This document shows, in pieces, positions 26,337 to 34,936 of a stretch of DNA of 64,000 bases. Location of the stretch: NCBI RefSeq assembly GCF_002899825.2, contig NZ_PPED02000005.1, positions 186,001 through 250,000 of the forward strand, read 5' to 3'. A program made the position numbers and the translations under genes. Source of the DNA: Chryseobacterium phosphatilyticum. Lineage in GTDB: Bacteria > Bacteroidota > Bacteroidia > Flavobacteriales > Weeksellaceae. How positions within the stretch are numbered: the first letter of the stretch is position 1; every line of letters starts with the position of its first letter. The notes under the pieces were generated by a model that was not told the origin of the DNA, searched no databases, and saw only the letters and a list, made by a program, of their open reading frames with translations.

Positions 26337-27356
26337 ATGAATAAAAAGCAAATTGTCTGGCTTCAAATTATTTACTGGGGGTTCAATTTTTTTGGAACCG
26401 TCATTACACCTAATTTTTTTGTTCCGGAGACCAATCGTCCTGAATTGCATATTCTGAGAATTACCTTTTTTATTGTAAAAATTAGCACCTTTTACATTTC
26501 CTATCTGTTTATATTTCCAAAGGTTTTTAAACTTGAGAAACTGTATTCAGCGGTCTTTGTTTTTATTTTGACACTTTTATGTTTTGCCGGTATGAGATAT
26601 ACTTTAGAAGAAATGATTCTGCCTTCTACTCTCGGCTTCCGGAATTATGATGAAGGAACCGGACTTCTCTACTATTTTTTTGATAATATATACAACAGTT
26701 CTCTCACTACTTTTATAGCGGGTATTCTTTGGATTCTGGAGAAATATGGAGTCGCGGAAAATGATAAAAAACAGCTTCTGATTGAAAAGAAACAGGCAGA
26801 ACTTCAGGCACTGAAAACTCAGATAAATCCTCATTTTATTTTTAACTCATTAAATAATATCTACTCTCTCGTATATCAAAAATCAGATAAAGCATTGCCT
26901 GCTATTGAAGAACTTGGACAATTGCTGAGGTATAGTACAAAAGACCTAGAAAAAGATACTATTTCTCTGGATAAGGAGCTCGGATATATTGACAGTCTTA
27001 TTGCTTTGGAGAAACTTAGAATCAGGAATCCTGAGTTATTGACTATAGAAAAAAATATTCAGTATCGTCATCTGAAGATTTCACCGATGCTGTTGGTTCC
27101 ATTTGTTGAGAATGCCTTCAAACATGGTGATTTTCGTGATAAAGGCTTTGAAATGAAAATCTCGGATCAAAATAAGATTCTGCATTTTTATCTTTTGAAT
27201 TTTAAAACACAGAAAATGAAAGATACTGTTTCCGGAATAGGAATTCAGAATGTGAAAAAAAGGCTGGAAATATTATATCCCAAACATCAGCTTGAGATCC
27301 GGAATTCAGAAACAGAATTTATTGTAGATTTAAAAATTGAATTACGGGATGAATAA
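26337..27356 (+). CDS. LytS-type sensor histidine kinase
   Basis: The ATG of MNKKQIVW was chosen; an in-frame upstream ATG would add 11 residues with no membrane or domain support. Four N-terminal membrane spans (within about residues 5-140) are followed by the His_kinase motif QINPHFIFNSLNNI, whose His is the phosphorylation site, and by an ATPase part with PFVENAFKHG and SGIGIQNVKKRL. No extracytoplasmic sensor domain is seen, so the signal is probably sensed in the membrane. It overlaps the next gene by 8 bp. Confidence 0.93.
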   Translation: MNKKQIVWLQIIYWGFNFFGTVITPNFFVPETNRPELHILRITFFIVKISTFYISYLFIFPKVFKLEKLYSAVFVFILTLLCFAGMRYTLEEMILPSTLGFRNYDEGTGLLYYFFDNIYNSSLTTFIAGILWILEKYGVAENDKKQLLIEKKQAELQALKTQINPHFIFNSLNNIYSLVYQKSDKALPAIEELGQLLRYSTKDLEKDTISLDKELGYIDSLIALEKLRIRNPELLTIEKNIQYRHLKISPMLLVPFVENAFKHGDFRDKGFEMKISDQNKILHFYLLNFKTQKMKDTVSGIGIQNVKKRLEILYPKHQLEIRNSETEFIVDLKIELRDE

Positions 27357-28026
27357 GATCAAATGCATTATTGTTGATGACGAGCCATTAGCAATCTCTC
27401 TTCTGGAGCATTATGTGGAGAAAATACCCTTTCTTGAACTGGTCTTTTCCACAGAAAACCCGATTCTTGCTTTAGAATATTTACAGAAAAACGATTCCGA
27501 CCTCATCTTTCTGGATATTCAGATGCCGGAGCTTACGGGAATCAATTTTATGAAGATTGTTGGCCCTGATCAAAAGTATATTCTGACAACAGCTTATTCA
27601 GAATATGCTCTGGAAGGATATGAGCATAATGTTATAGATTATCTATTGAAGCCTATTTCCTTTGAAAGATTTCAAAAAAGTGTATTAAAGGTTCAGGAAC
27701 GGTTTTCTTTTCCACAGGAGGAAAACACCCATTTTTTTGTGAAATCCTCCGGGCAAAGGCATCGTATTGGCTTTCATGAGATCCTGTATGTAGAAAGTAT
27801 CAAAGACTATGTCAATATCCGAACTATAAATGAAGAGTTTATCGTTCTGGATACCCTTAAATCAATGGAAAGTCAGCTTTCTGAAAGGTTTGTTCGGATT
27901 CATAAATCTTTTATTGTCAACCTGGATAAAGTCAAAAGTATTGGAGCTAAAAAAGTGATTCTTCCTGAATATGAGATTCCTATAGGAGAAAGTTATAGAG
28001 CAGGTCTTCTTGATAGATTAAAGTGA
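27349..28026 (+). CDS. LytTR-family response regulator
   Basis: The start MNKIKCIIVDDEP was chosen over an ATG four codons upstream. The receiver domain (1 to about 115) has DDE, the phospho-accepting Asp in FLDIQMPELTG, TTAYSEYALEGYEHN and the conserved Lys in DYLLKPIS. A LytTR DNA-binding domain follows, with FHEILYVESIKDYVNI and RIHKSFIVNLDKVKSI. It pairs with the upstream LytS-type kinase. Such pairs in Bacteroidota often control neighbouring transport or outer-membrane genes. Confidence 0.94.
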   Translation: MNKIKCIIVDDEPLAISLLEHYVEKIPFLELVFSTENPILALEYLQKNDSDLIFLDIQMPELTGINFMKIVGPDQKYILTTAYSEYALEGYEHNVIDYLLKPISFERFQKSVLKVQERFSFPQEENTHFFVKSSGQRHRIGFHEILYVESIKDYVNIRTINEEFIVLDTLKSMESQLSERFVRIHKSFIVNLDKVKSIGAKKVILPEYEIPIGESYRAGLLDRLK

Positions 28027-28121
28027 TGGAATATCATGATATTAATTTGAGAGTTAAACCTGTAAGGTTTGGAACATTTACCAAAGTTCAGCAAAGAAAA
28101 TTTTAATACGGTTAAAATAAA

Positions 28122-28155
28122 AAAGACGACTTCAATTGAAGCCGCCTTTATATTA
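28122..28155. terminator. Terminator between convergent LytTR and aconitase genes
   Basis: A 12-bp stem with two mismatches (28122-28133 with 28138-28149) and a 4-nt loop has A-rich and T-rich flanks. Confidence 0.75.
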
Positions 28156-28174
28156 ATTAATCTAACAATTAATC

Positions 28175-30442
28175 TTATTTTTCCTGTTGTTTGATCAGGT
28201 TCAGTGCAGAACCAGCCTTAAACCATTCAATTTGCTGGTCGTTGTAGGTATGGTTTGCCATAATAATGTCTTTAGTTCCGTCTTTGTGAACGAATTCTAA
28301 AGTCAGTTGTTTTCCTGGAGCAAACTGATCAAGATCTAAGAAGTTAACGGTATCATCTTCCTGAATTTTGTCGTAATCTGCTTCATTCGCGAAAGTGATT
28401 CCCAACATTCCTTGTTTTTTAAGGTTTGTTTCGTGAATTCTTGCGAATGATTTTACCAATACAGCTTTTACGCCAAGGTGTCTAGGTTCCATAGCAGCGT
28501 GCTCTCTTGAAGAACCCTCGCCGTAGTTTTGATCCCCAACAACGATAGTTGGAATACCTGCAGCTTTATAAGCTCTTTGTACAGCCGGAACTTCACCGTA
28601 TTCACCGGTTAATTCATTTTTAACCTTATTCGTTTCCATGTTGTAAGCATTGACAGCTCCGATCAACATGTTGTTTGAAATATTATCAAGGTGACCTCTG
28701 TATTTCAACCATGGTCCCGCCATAGAAATGTGGTCAGTAGTACATTTTCCGAAAGCTTTGATCAATACCTTAGCTCCGGTAATATTTTTACCGTCCCAAG
28801 CCGGAAATTCTTCTAACAATTGAAGTCTGTCTGATGTAGGGCTAACATTAACAACAACACTTGCTCCATCTGCAGATGGTGCCTGATAACCGTTGTCATC
28901 TACGGCAAATCCTTTTGCAGGAAGTTCAAATCCTTTAGGCTCATCAAGCTTTATTTGTTCACCGGCTTCGTTGGTTAAAGTATCCGTAATCGGGTTGAAG
29001 TCTAATCTTCCGGAGATTGCCACCGCAGCAACCATTTCCGGAGAAGCTACAAAAGCGTGAGTGTTCGGGTTACCGTCAGCTCTTTTTGCAAAGTTTCTGT
29101 TGAATGAGTGGATAATAGAATTTTTCTCTCCTTTTTCAGCACCTTCTCTGTCCCATTGTCCGATACATGGCCCACAGGCATTGGTAAAGATTCTTGCATT
29201 TTCAAATTTTCTGAATGAATTCAGGAAACCGTCTCTTTCCGCAGTAAATTTCACCTGCTCGGAACCAGGGTTGATTCCTAAGATCGCTTTAGGTTTTACT
29301 CCTTTAGATACTGCATCTTCTACAATAGAAGCAGCTCTTGATAAATCTTCATAAGAAGAGTTGGTACAAGAACCGATTAGAGCCCATTCCACTTCAAGCG
29401 GCCATCCGTTGGCTTCAGCTTTAGCTCTGAATTCAGAAACGGGAGTTGCCAAATCCGGAGTGAAAGGTCCGTTTAAATGTGGAGCCAGTTCAGAAAGGTT
29501 GATTTCAATTAATTGGTCAAAATATTGTTCCGGGTTTGCATATACTTCTGCATCACCTGTTAAGTGCTCCGCAATTTTATCAGCTGCATCTACAACGTCT
29601 TGTCTTCCCGTTGCAGATAAATATCTTCTCATTGAATCATCGTATCCGAAAGTCGAAGTCGTAGCTCCGATTTCAGCACCCATGTTACAGATGGTACCTT
29701 TACCGGTTGCAGAAAGAGATTCTGCACCTTCACCAAAGTATTCCACAATACATCCTGTACCTCCTTTTACGGTAAGAATTCCTGCTACCTTTAAGATCAC
29801 ATCTTTCGCAGAAGTCCATCCGCTCATTTTACCGGTTAATTTAACCCCGATGAGTTTAGGCATTTTAAGTTCCCATGCCATTCCGGCCATTACATCCACT
29901 GCATCAGCACCACCTACACCGATGGCGACCATTCCCAGTCCTCCGGCGTTTACTGTATGCGAGTCAGTACCGATCATCATCCCTCCCGGAAAAGCATAGT
30001 TTTCCAATACCACCTGGTGAATGATACCGGCTCCCGGCTTCCAGAATCCGATTCCGTATTTATCACATACAGAACTTAAGAAGTTGAATACCTCGGAGTT
30101 TTTGTTGATACCTTCCTGTAAATCTTTATCAGCACCTACTTTTGCCTGAATCAGGTGGTCAGCATGAGCTGTAGAAGGAACAGCTACTTTAGCTTTTCCT
30201 GCCTGCATAAACTGCAAAAGAGCCATCTGTGCTGTTGCATCCTGCATAGCTACTCTATCTGGCGCAAAATCTACATAAGAGTTTCCTCTTTCATGTGCTT
30301 GTGTAGCATTTCCTTCCCAAAGATGGGTGTAAAGGATTTTTTCTGAAAGGGTAAGAGGTTTACCCACAATTTGTCTTGCCGCAGCAATTCTTTCAGGGTA
30401 ACGCTCGTACACTTTTTTGATCATATCAATATCAAAAGTCAT
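28175..30442 (-). CDS. Aconitate hydratase, mitochondrial-like type
   Basis: A 755-residue Fe-S enzyme of the TCA cycle, converting citrate to isocitrate. Visible motifs are GMMIGTDSHTVNAGGLG, IGSCTNSSYEDLSRAA (first cluster cysteine), NACGPCIGQWDR (second and third), and the swivel-domain NYGEGSSREHAAMEPR. Length and the C-terminal swivel domain match the mitochondrial-type family. It lies next to an AcnB-type aconitase on the same strand, but an acnB terminator separates them, so each probably has its own promoter. Confidence 0.96.
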   Translation of the reverse strand: MTFDIDMIKKVYERYPERIAAARQIVGKPLTLSEKILYTHLWEGNATQAHERGNSYVDFAPDRVAMQDATAQMALLQFMQAGKAKVAVPSTAHADHLIQAKVGADKDLQEGINKNSEVFNFLSSVCDKYGIGFWKPGAGIIHQVVLENYAFPGGMMIGTDSHTVNAGGLGMVAIGVGGADAVDVMAGMAWELKMPKLIGVKLTGKMSGWTSAKDVILKVAGILTVKGGTGCIVEYFGEGAESLSATGKGTICNMGAEIGATTSTFGYDDSMRRYLSATGRQDVVDAADKIAEHLTGDAEVYANPEQYFDQLIEINLSELAPHLNGPFTPDLATPVSEFRAKAEANGWPLEVEWALIGSCTNSSYEDLSRAASIVEDAVSKGVKPKAILGINPGSEQVKFTAERDGFLNSFRKFENARIFTNACGPCIGQWDREGAEKGEKNSIIHSFNRNFAKRADGNPNTHAFVASPEMVAAVAISGRLDFNPITDTLTNEAGEQIKLDEPKGFELPAKGFAVDDNGYQAPSADGASVVVNVSPTSDRLQLLEEFPAWDGKNITGAKVLIKAFGKCTTDHISMAGPWLKYRGHLDNISNNMLIGAVNAYNMETNKVKNELTGEYGEVPAVQRAYKAAGIPTIVVGDQNYGEGSSREHAAMEPRHLGVKAVLVKSFARIHETNLKKQGMLGITFANEADYDKIQEDDTVNFLDLDQFAPGKQLTLEFVHKDGTKDIIMANHTYNDQQIEWFKAGSALNLIKQQEK

Positions 30443-30473
30443 ATCTAATTGTAATTTTTATTTCTATTTCACT

Positions 30474-30510
30474 AGGTTTCTTTCCCTGCTGAAGGCAGAA
30501 ACCTTTTTTA
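30474..30510 (+). repeat. Terminator-like hairpin upstream of the aconitase gene
   Basis: An 8-bp perfect stem (30474-30481 with 30497-30504) is followed on the plus strand by seven T residues, yet no plus-strand gene ends here. On the minus strand it would lie in the aconitase leader, before the start codon. Confidence 0.5.
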
Positions 30511-30672
30511 TTTACATCAAAAAACGTTCCTATAATCCTTAAACAGGGATAATTTTGATCTTAAAACCAAGAGATTTTATCACTTTCAATTTAAGAAAAA
30601 ATAGAATTTATTTTCTTGATTTATCGTAAAAAAAATAGTATTGACCTTAAAATAGAAACATTCTAAACAAAA

Positions 30673-30715
30673 AAATGAAAGATTTTAATCCTTTAGGATT
30701 TAAAATCTTTCATTT
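30673..30715 (-). terminator. Terminator of acnB
   Basis: A long near-perfect stem (about 20 bp, arms around 30673-30693 and 30695-30715) ends 48 bp beyond the acnB stop codon. On the minus strand it is followed by an A/T-rich run. Confidence 0.8.
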
Positions 30716-30763
30716 ATATCATGTTCAAAAGTCTTGCGACCTATGTGTCAATTCTGCTAGTGG

Positions 30764-33544
30764 CTAGTGGGCATGTGTACTTGTCAGTTCTTTGATAGAA
30801 GGAACAAAAGTAGTAAGGTCGATCCCCTCTACAGCTGCTTTGTACTCATCAATACTTGGAATTCTACCAATGATTGCAGATAAAACAACAACCGGAGTAG
30901 ATGCCAGTAAAGACTCTCCTTTTTTACGTTCAGAATCTTCAACTACTCTTCCCTGGAATAAACGGGTAGAAGTTGCCAATACTGTGTCTCCTTTAGCAGC
31001 CTTTTCCTGATTACCCATACAAAGGTTACATCCAGGACGCTCAAGGTACATTACATTTTGGTATTCTGTACGAGCTTCTCCTTTCGGAGCATTATCGTTG
31101 AATTCAAAACCTGAGTATTTTTCTAGTAATTCCCAGTCACCTTCAGCTTTTAATTCATCAATGATATTATAAGTAGGTGCTGCTACTACAAGAGGAGCAT
31201 TGAATTCTACTTTTCCTTTTTGCTTTTCAAGGTTTCTCAACATCTGAGAAACAATCTTAAGGTCTCCTTTGTGAACCATACATGATCCTACAAAACCAAG
31301 ATCTACTTTTTTCTCGCCTCCATAATAAGAAAGATCTCTGATGGTGTCGTGAGTATATCTCTTAGAAACATCATCATTGTTTACATCCGGGTCAGCAATC
31401 ATCGGTTCAACGATTACATCAAGATCAACAACCACTTCTGCATAATATTTAGCGTTAGAATCAGGAGTAAGAGCCGGCTTTTTGCCGGATCTGATTTCTT
31501 CAATTCTCTTGTTTGCTTTATCGATTAATCCCTGGAGAACCTTATTGTGGTTATCCATTCCTTTATCGATCATGATCTGAATTCTTCCTTTTGCGATTTC
31601 CAGTGATTCGATCAATGTATTATCTTCGGAAATATTGATAGAAGCTTTAGCTTTCATTTCAGCAGTCCAGTCTGTAAATGTAAATGCCTGATCAGCAGGA
31701 AGTGTCCCGATGTGAACCTCAATGATTCTTCCCTGGAATACGTTTTCTCCTCCGAATTGTTTTAGCATCTGAGCTTGCGTAGCATGAACAACATCACGGA
31801 AATCCATGTGAGGCTTCATTTCACCTTTGAACGTTACTTTTACAGATTCAGGAATTGGCATGGATGCTTCCCCGGTAGCCAATGCAAGAGCAACGGTTCC
31901 TGAGTCTGCTCCGAAAGCTACCCCTTTAGACATTCTTGTGTGAGAGTCACCTCCAATAATGATAGCCCACTCATCTACAGTAATATCGTTAAGAACTTTG
32001 TGGATTACGTCAGTCATGGCGTGGTATTCACCTTTCGGGTCACGGGCCGTGATCAAACCGAAATCGTTCATGAATTTCATCAACTTAGGAATGTTAGCCT
32101 GGGCCTTTTTATCCCATACTGAAGCAGTATGACAGCCAGACTGGTAGGCACCATCAACGATTGGAGAAATTACTGTAGCAGCCATTGATTCAAGCTCCTG
32201 AGAAGTCATAAGACCGGTTGTATCCTGAGAACCTACAATGTTCACTTTTACACGAACGTCTGATCCTGCATGTAATACTTTGCCTGGTGTAGAACCAACA
32301 GCATTTCTGTTAAATATTTTTTCTACCGCTGTGAGTCCTTGTCCATCAATGGAGATTTCTTTTGATGCAGCAAAAACCTGAGGCGCTTCTACTCCTAAAA
32401 GCTCAGCAGCAAATGTTTGAAGTTTTTTACCAAATACAATAGCATATGATCCCCCAGCTTTAATAAACTCCATCTTTTGTGGGGTGAATGATCGGGAAAT
32501 GTCAATTAATTCCTGATCACCATTGTATAATTTTTTTGTTTTTGTATTGATCGTAAGAACAGTTCCTGTAGCTACAGAATAGGCTTGTTCAAGAACGACT
32601 TCACCATTTTCATTGCGAACTACGTTTCCGTTTTCATCCAGTTTTTTAACCCAGTTTTTAAGGTCGATTCCAATACCTCCGGTAACGTCTACTGTTGTAA
32701 GGAAAATTGGAGAAATGCCATTAGTCCCTCCAACAATTGGAGCAAAGTTAACGAACGGTACATATGGGCTGGCTTGTTTTCCTGTCCAAAGAGCAACGTT
32801 ATTCACTCCCGACATTCTTGAAGAACCTACTCCCATTGTTCCTTTTTCTGCAATAAGCATCACACTTGCATCAGGATGTTGTGCCTGTAAAGCTTTGATT
32901 TCTTCCTGTGCCTGAGGCGTGATCATACACTTACCATGAAGTTCACGGTCTGATCTTGAGTGAGCCTGATTTCCGGGAGAAAGCAAATCTGTTGAAATGT
33001 CACCCTCACCGGCGATATAAGTAACTACTTTGATTTCTTCAGCCACTTCAGGAAGTTTTGTGAAGAATTCTGCTTTTGCGTAGCTTTCGATAATTTCCTG
33101 AGCGATTTCATTCCCGCTGTTGAATGCTTCCTTCAGACGGTTGGTATCCGCTTCATAAAGGAAAACCTGTGTTTTAAGGACTTTCGCCGCTTCTTTGGCA
33201 ATTGCCGGATCATTTCCTAAAGCAAGATCCAACAATACTTCAATAGAAGGACCTCCTTTCATGTGAGATAATAATTCAAAAGCAAAAGCCGGAGATATTT
33301 CTTCTACTACGGATTCACCCAGAATGATTTCTTTTAAAAATTGAGCTTTAACTCCTGCAGCGCTTGTTGTTCCCGGCAGGGTGTTGTAGATGAAAAATTT
33401 AAGAGAGTCCGATCGATCTGCATTACCTGAATCTTTAATCTGTGCGATAATTTCGCTTAGCAATTCAGCACCATCAATTGGCTTTGGATGAAGCCCTAGG
33501 TCTTTTCTTTCTTCAATCTCTTTGATGTAATCCTTATAATTCAT
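30764..33544 (-). CDS. acnB: Bifunctional aconitate hydratase 2 / 2-methylisocitrate dehydratase
   Basis: A 926-residue AcnB with an N-terminal HEAT-like domain, a swivel domain moved ahead of the catalytic part, and cluster motifs GCHTASVWD, VGSCMVHKG and CNLCMGNQEKA. It interconverts citrate and isocitrate and can dehydrate 2-methylcitrate derivatives. Length is slightly above the E. coli enzyme (865 residues). In other bacteria AcnA-type and AcnB-type enzymes are used under different stress states. Having both side by side next to oxidative-stress and microaerobic genes fits flexible respiration. Confidence 0.97.
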   Translation of the reverse strand: MNYKDYIKEIEERKDLGLHPKPIDGAELLSEIIAQIKDSGNADRSDSLKFFIYNTLPGTTSAAGVKAQFLKEIILGESVVEEISPAFAFELLSHMKGGPSIEVLLDLALGNDPAIAKEAAKVLKTQVFLYEADTNRLKEAFNSGNEIAQEIIESYAKAEFFTKLPEVAEEIKVVTYIAGEGDISTDLLSPGNQAHSRSDRELHGKCMITPQAQEEIKALQAQHPDASVMLIAEKGTMGVGSSRMSGVNNVALWTGKQASPYVPFVNFAPIVGGTNGISPIFLTTVDVTGGIGIDLKNWVKKLDENGNVVRNENGEVVLEQAYSVATGTVLTINTKTKKLYNGDQELIDISRSFTPQKMEFIKAGGSYAIVFGKKLQTFAAELLGVEAPQVFAASKEISIDGQGLTAVEKIFNRNAVGSTPGKVLHAGSDVRVKVNIVGSQDTTGLMTSQELESMAATVISPIVDGAYQSGCHTASVWDKKAQANIPKLMKFMNDFGLITARDPKGEYHAMTDVIHKVLNDITVDEWAIIIGGDSHTRMSKGVAFGADSGTVALALATGEASMPIPESVKVTFKGEMKPHMDFRDVVHATQAQMLKQFGGENVFQGRIIEVHIGTLPADQAFTFTDWTAEMKAKASINISEDNTLIESLEIAKGRIQIMIDKGMDNHNKVLQGLIDKANKRIEEIRSGKKPALTPDSNAKYYAEVVVDLDVIVEPMIADPDVNNDDVSKRYTHDTIRDLSYYGGEKKVDLGFVGSCMVHKGDLKIVSQMLRNLEKQKGKVEFNAPLVVAAPTYNIIDELKAEGDWELLEKYSGFEFNDNAPKGEARTEYQNVMYLERPGCNLCMGNQEKAAKGDTVLATSTRLFQGRVVEDSERKKGESLLASTPVVVLSAIIGRIPSIDEYKAAVEGIDLTTFVPSIKELTSTHAH

Positions 33545-33847
33545 AATAGAAGTCTTTCACTTTTAAGGCAGATGTATAAAACAGGTATCACTCTTTCATT
33601 GCTGATTTACGGGTCTGTATAAAAGTACAATTTATAACATTTTGAGTTCCTGTACTTTGATACGTAAACTGATCCGGAGTGAATTCAGTATAATCTACGT
33701 TTTTTTCTAAAAGTTTTAAAATTATTAAACAATTCAAAATGTTCCCAAAAATACGAATTTTTACTGTTTTATAAAGATGAAATTATTTAGATTCTTTATA
33801 AATATGAATTTGATAATTTCTATTTTTGGCCGTAATTTTGCAAGCAA
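33545..33847. other. Divergent spacer between acnB and the WG-repeat gene
   Basis: Very A/T-rich. It contains the plus-strand promoter at 33809-33840 and no credible gene. No clear minus-strand TAnnTTTG box for acnB was found. Confidence 0.6.
33809..33840 (+). promoter_or_regulatory. Promoter of the WG-repeat protein gene
   Basis: TTTG (33809-33812) and TAATTTTG (33833-33840) are 20 bp apart, a full match to the Bacteroidota pattern. The start codon is 8 bp downstream, so the 5' leader is very short. Confidence 0.7.
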
Positions 33848-34627
33848 ATGATGAATATGAAAAATATCCTGAATGTTTTGTGTGTTTTTATTTCGGTTTT
33901 CGTTTTTTCACAGGCCAAATCTGTGAAGAAGATGAGTGTTAAAAATATTGTCAAAACCCCGGTGAAAAAGGGGAATTCGCAAATGAAACCGAATCGTGAT
34001 CTGGTCGTTATCCATAATGATCTTCCGGTTTTGATTCCAAAGCAGAAAGATGGAAAGTTTGGATATGTCAATCAAAACGGGAAATTCATTATTCAACCTG
34101 AATATCATATTGCCGTATTTTTTTATGAAGATTGCAATCTTTTAAATTCTCCTAATGAGAAGGTTCGGAAATTTGGAACAAGTAATTATGCAACAGTAGA
34201 AAAAGATATGATTTCCTATCGTATTGATCAGACAGGCAAAAGAGTATATCAATTTAAAGATTCGGATTTTGGAAAATGTAAGTTTGAAGAGTATAAGCAG
34301 CAGTTGTTTCAGGCTTACGTTCTCAATGGTTTTTATGGAATTATTGAAAAGTCAAAGTTTGTTAATGAAGCAGATTACAGACAATATCAGATCTATCCTC
34401 AATACCAGTATCTGTATATCATGGAAGGAGATGATGTGGCAGACCCGATGGTTGTTGCCTCCAATAATGATAAATTTGGAGTGATTGATGTGAATAACAA
34501 AATCATTATTCCCTTTGAGTATTCCAACATTAAAAGAAATTTCAGCTGGAAGCTGGGTAAAATGTTTGAAGTAACCAAAGACGGGAAAAATTATTATTAT
34601 ATCGATGCACGTAACAAGACCTACTAA
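33848..34627 (+). CDS. WG-repeat-containing secreted protein
   Basis: A 259-residue protein with a signal peptide (to about VFVFSQA). At least two WG-type repeats are visible: GKFGYVNQNGKFIIQPEY, and NDKFGVIDVNNKIIIPFEY near the C-terminus, with a degenerate one between. WG repeats form beta structures of unknown role and are abundant in Bacteroidota. A second ATG three codons downstream (MKNILNV) is equally possible. It stands alone between acnB and the thiamine receptor. Confidence 0.85.
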   Translation: MMNMKNILNVLCVFISVFVFSQAKSVKKMSVKNIVKTPVKKGNSQMKPNRDLVVIHNDLPVLIPKQKDGKFGYVNQNGKFIIQPEYHIAVFFYEDCNLLNSPNEKVRKFGTSNYATVEKDMISYRIDQTGKRVYQFKDSDFGKCKFEEYKQQLFQAYVLNGFYGIIEKSKFVNEADYRQYQIYPQYQYLYIMEGDDVADPMVVASNNDKFGVIDVNNKIIIPFEYSNIKRNFSWKLGKMFEVTKDGKNYYYIDARNKTY

Positions 34628-34792
34628 GATTACAAATGATGAATGAATAATGATGGTGAATGGCTTTCATATTATTTTGATTTTCAGGTAACAATCCTCT
34701 TTTTCAAAACATTTTGATTATCAATCTGTATTCCTGTCTTCCGAATCCTGTCCCTTTCAATTCCGCATCTCATTCATCTCATATATTTTTTG

Positions 34793-34800
34793 TAATTTTG
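34793..34800 (+). promoter_or_regulatory. -7 promoter element of the thiamine receptor
   Basis: TAATTTTG matches TAnnTTTG and sits just before the riboswitch, so the RNA would begin at its P1 stem. No -33 TTG is apparent. Confidence 0.6.
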
Positions 34801-34807
34801 CAGCTGA

Positions 34808-34880
34808 AATAAAGGGGTGCTTTAACAGGCTGAGATTATACCCAATGAACCTGGAACAGATAATGCTGTTTAGGGACACA
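34808..34880 (+). promoter_or_regulatory. TPP riboswitch (THI element) of a TonB receptor
   Basis: THI-box elements are in order: AAGGGGTGC, GCTGAGATTATACCC, TGAACCTG, CAGATAATGCTG and TTAGGGAC. The 5' strand AATAAAGGGG (34808-34817) is complementary, with one bulge, to 34920-34930 just before the start codon, a likely alternative pairing of the expression platform. It ties expression of the receptor to thiamine pyrophosphate. Confidence 0.93.
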
Positions 34881-34936
34881 TCGACGGTCATGAGTCGAAT
34901 TGTATAATATCTTATCGATCCCCTTTTATTCATTAA

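Larger units (their letters stand above)
30443..30763. other. Spacer between the two aconitase genes
   Basis: Apart from the hairpin at 30474-30504 and the acnB terminator at 30673-30715, I see only A/T-rich sequence with no credible reading frame and no clear promoter box. Confidence 0.6.

Noticed and set aside
29361..29999. 212-residue plus-strand frame inside the aconitase gene
   Set aside because: It is antisense to conserved aconitase motifs and has Ser/Pro/Thr-rich composition typical of a shadow frame.
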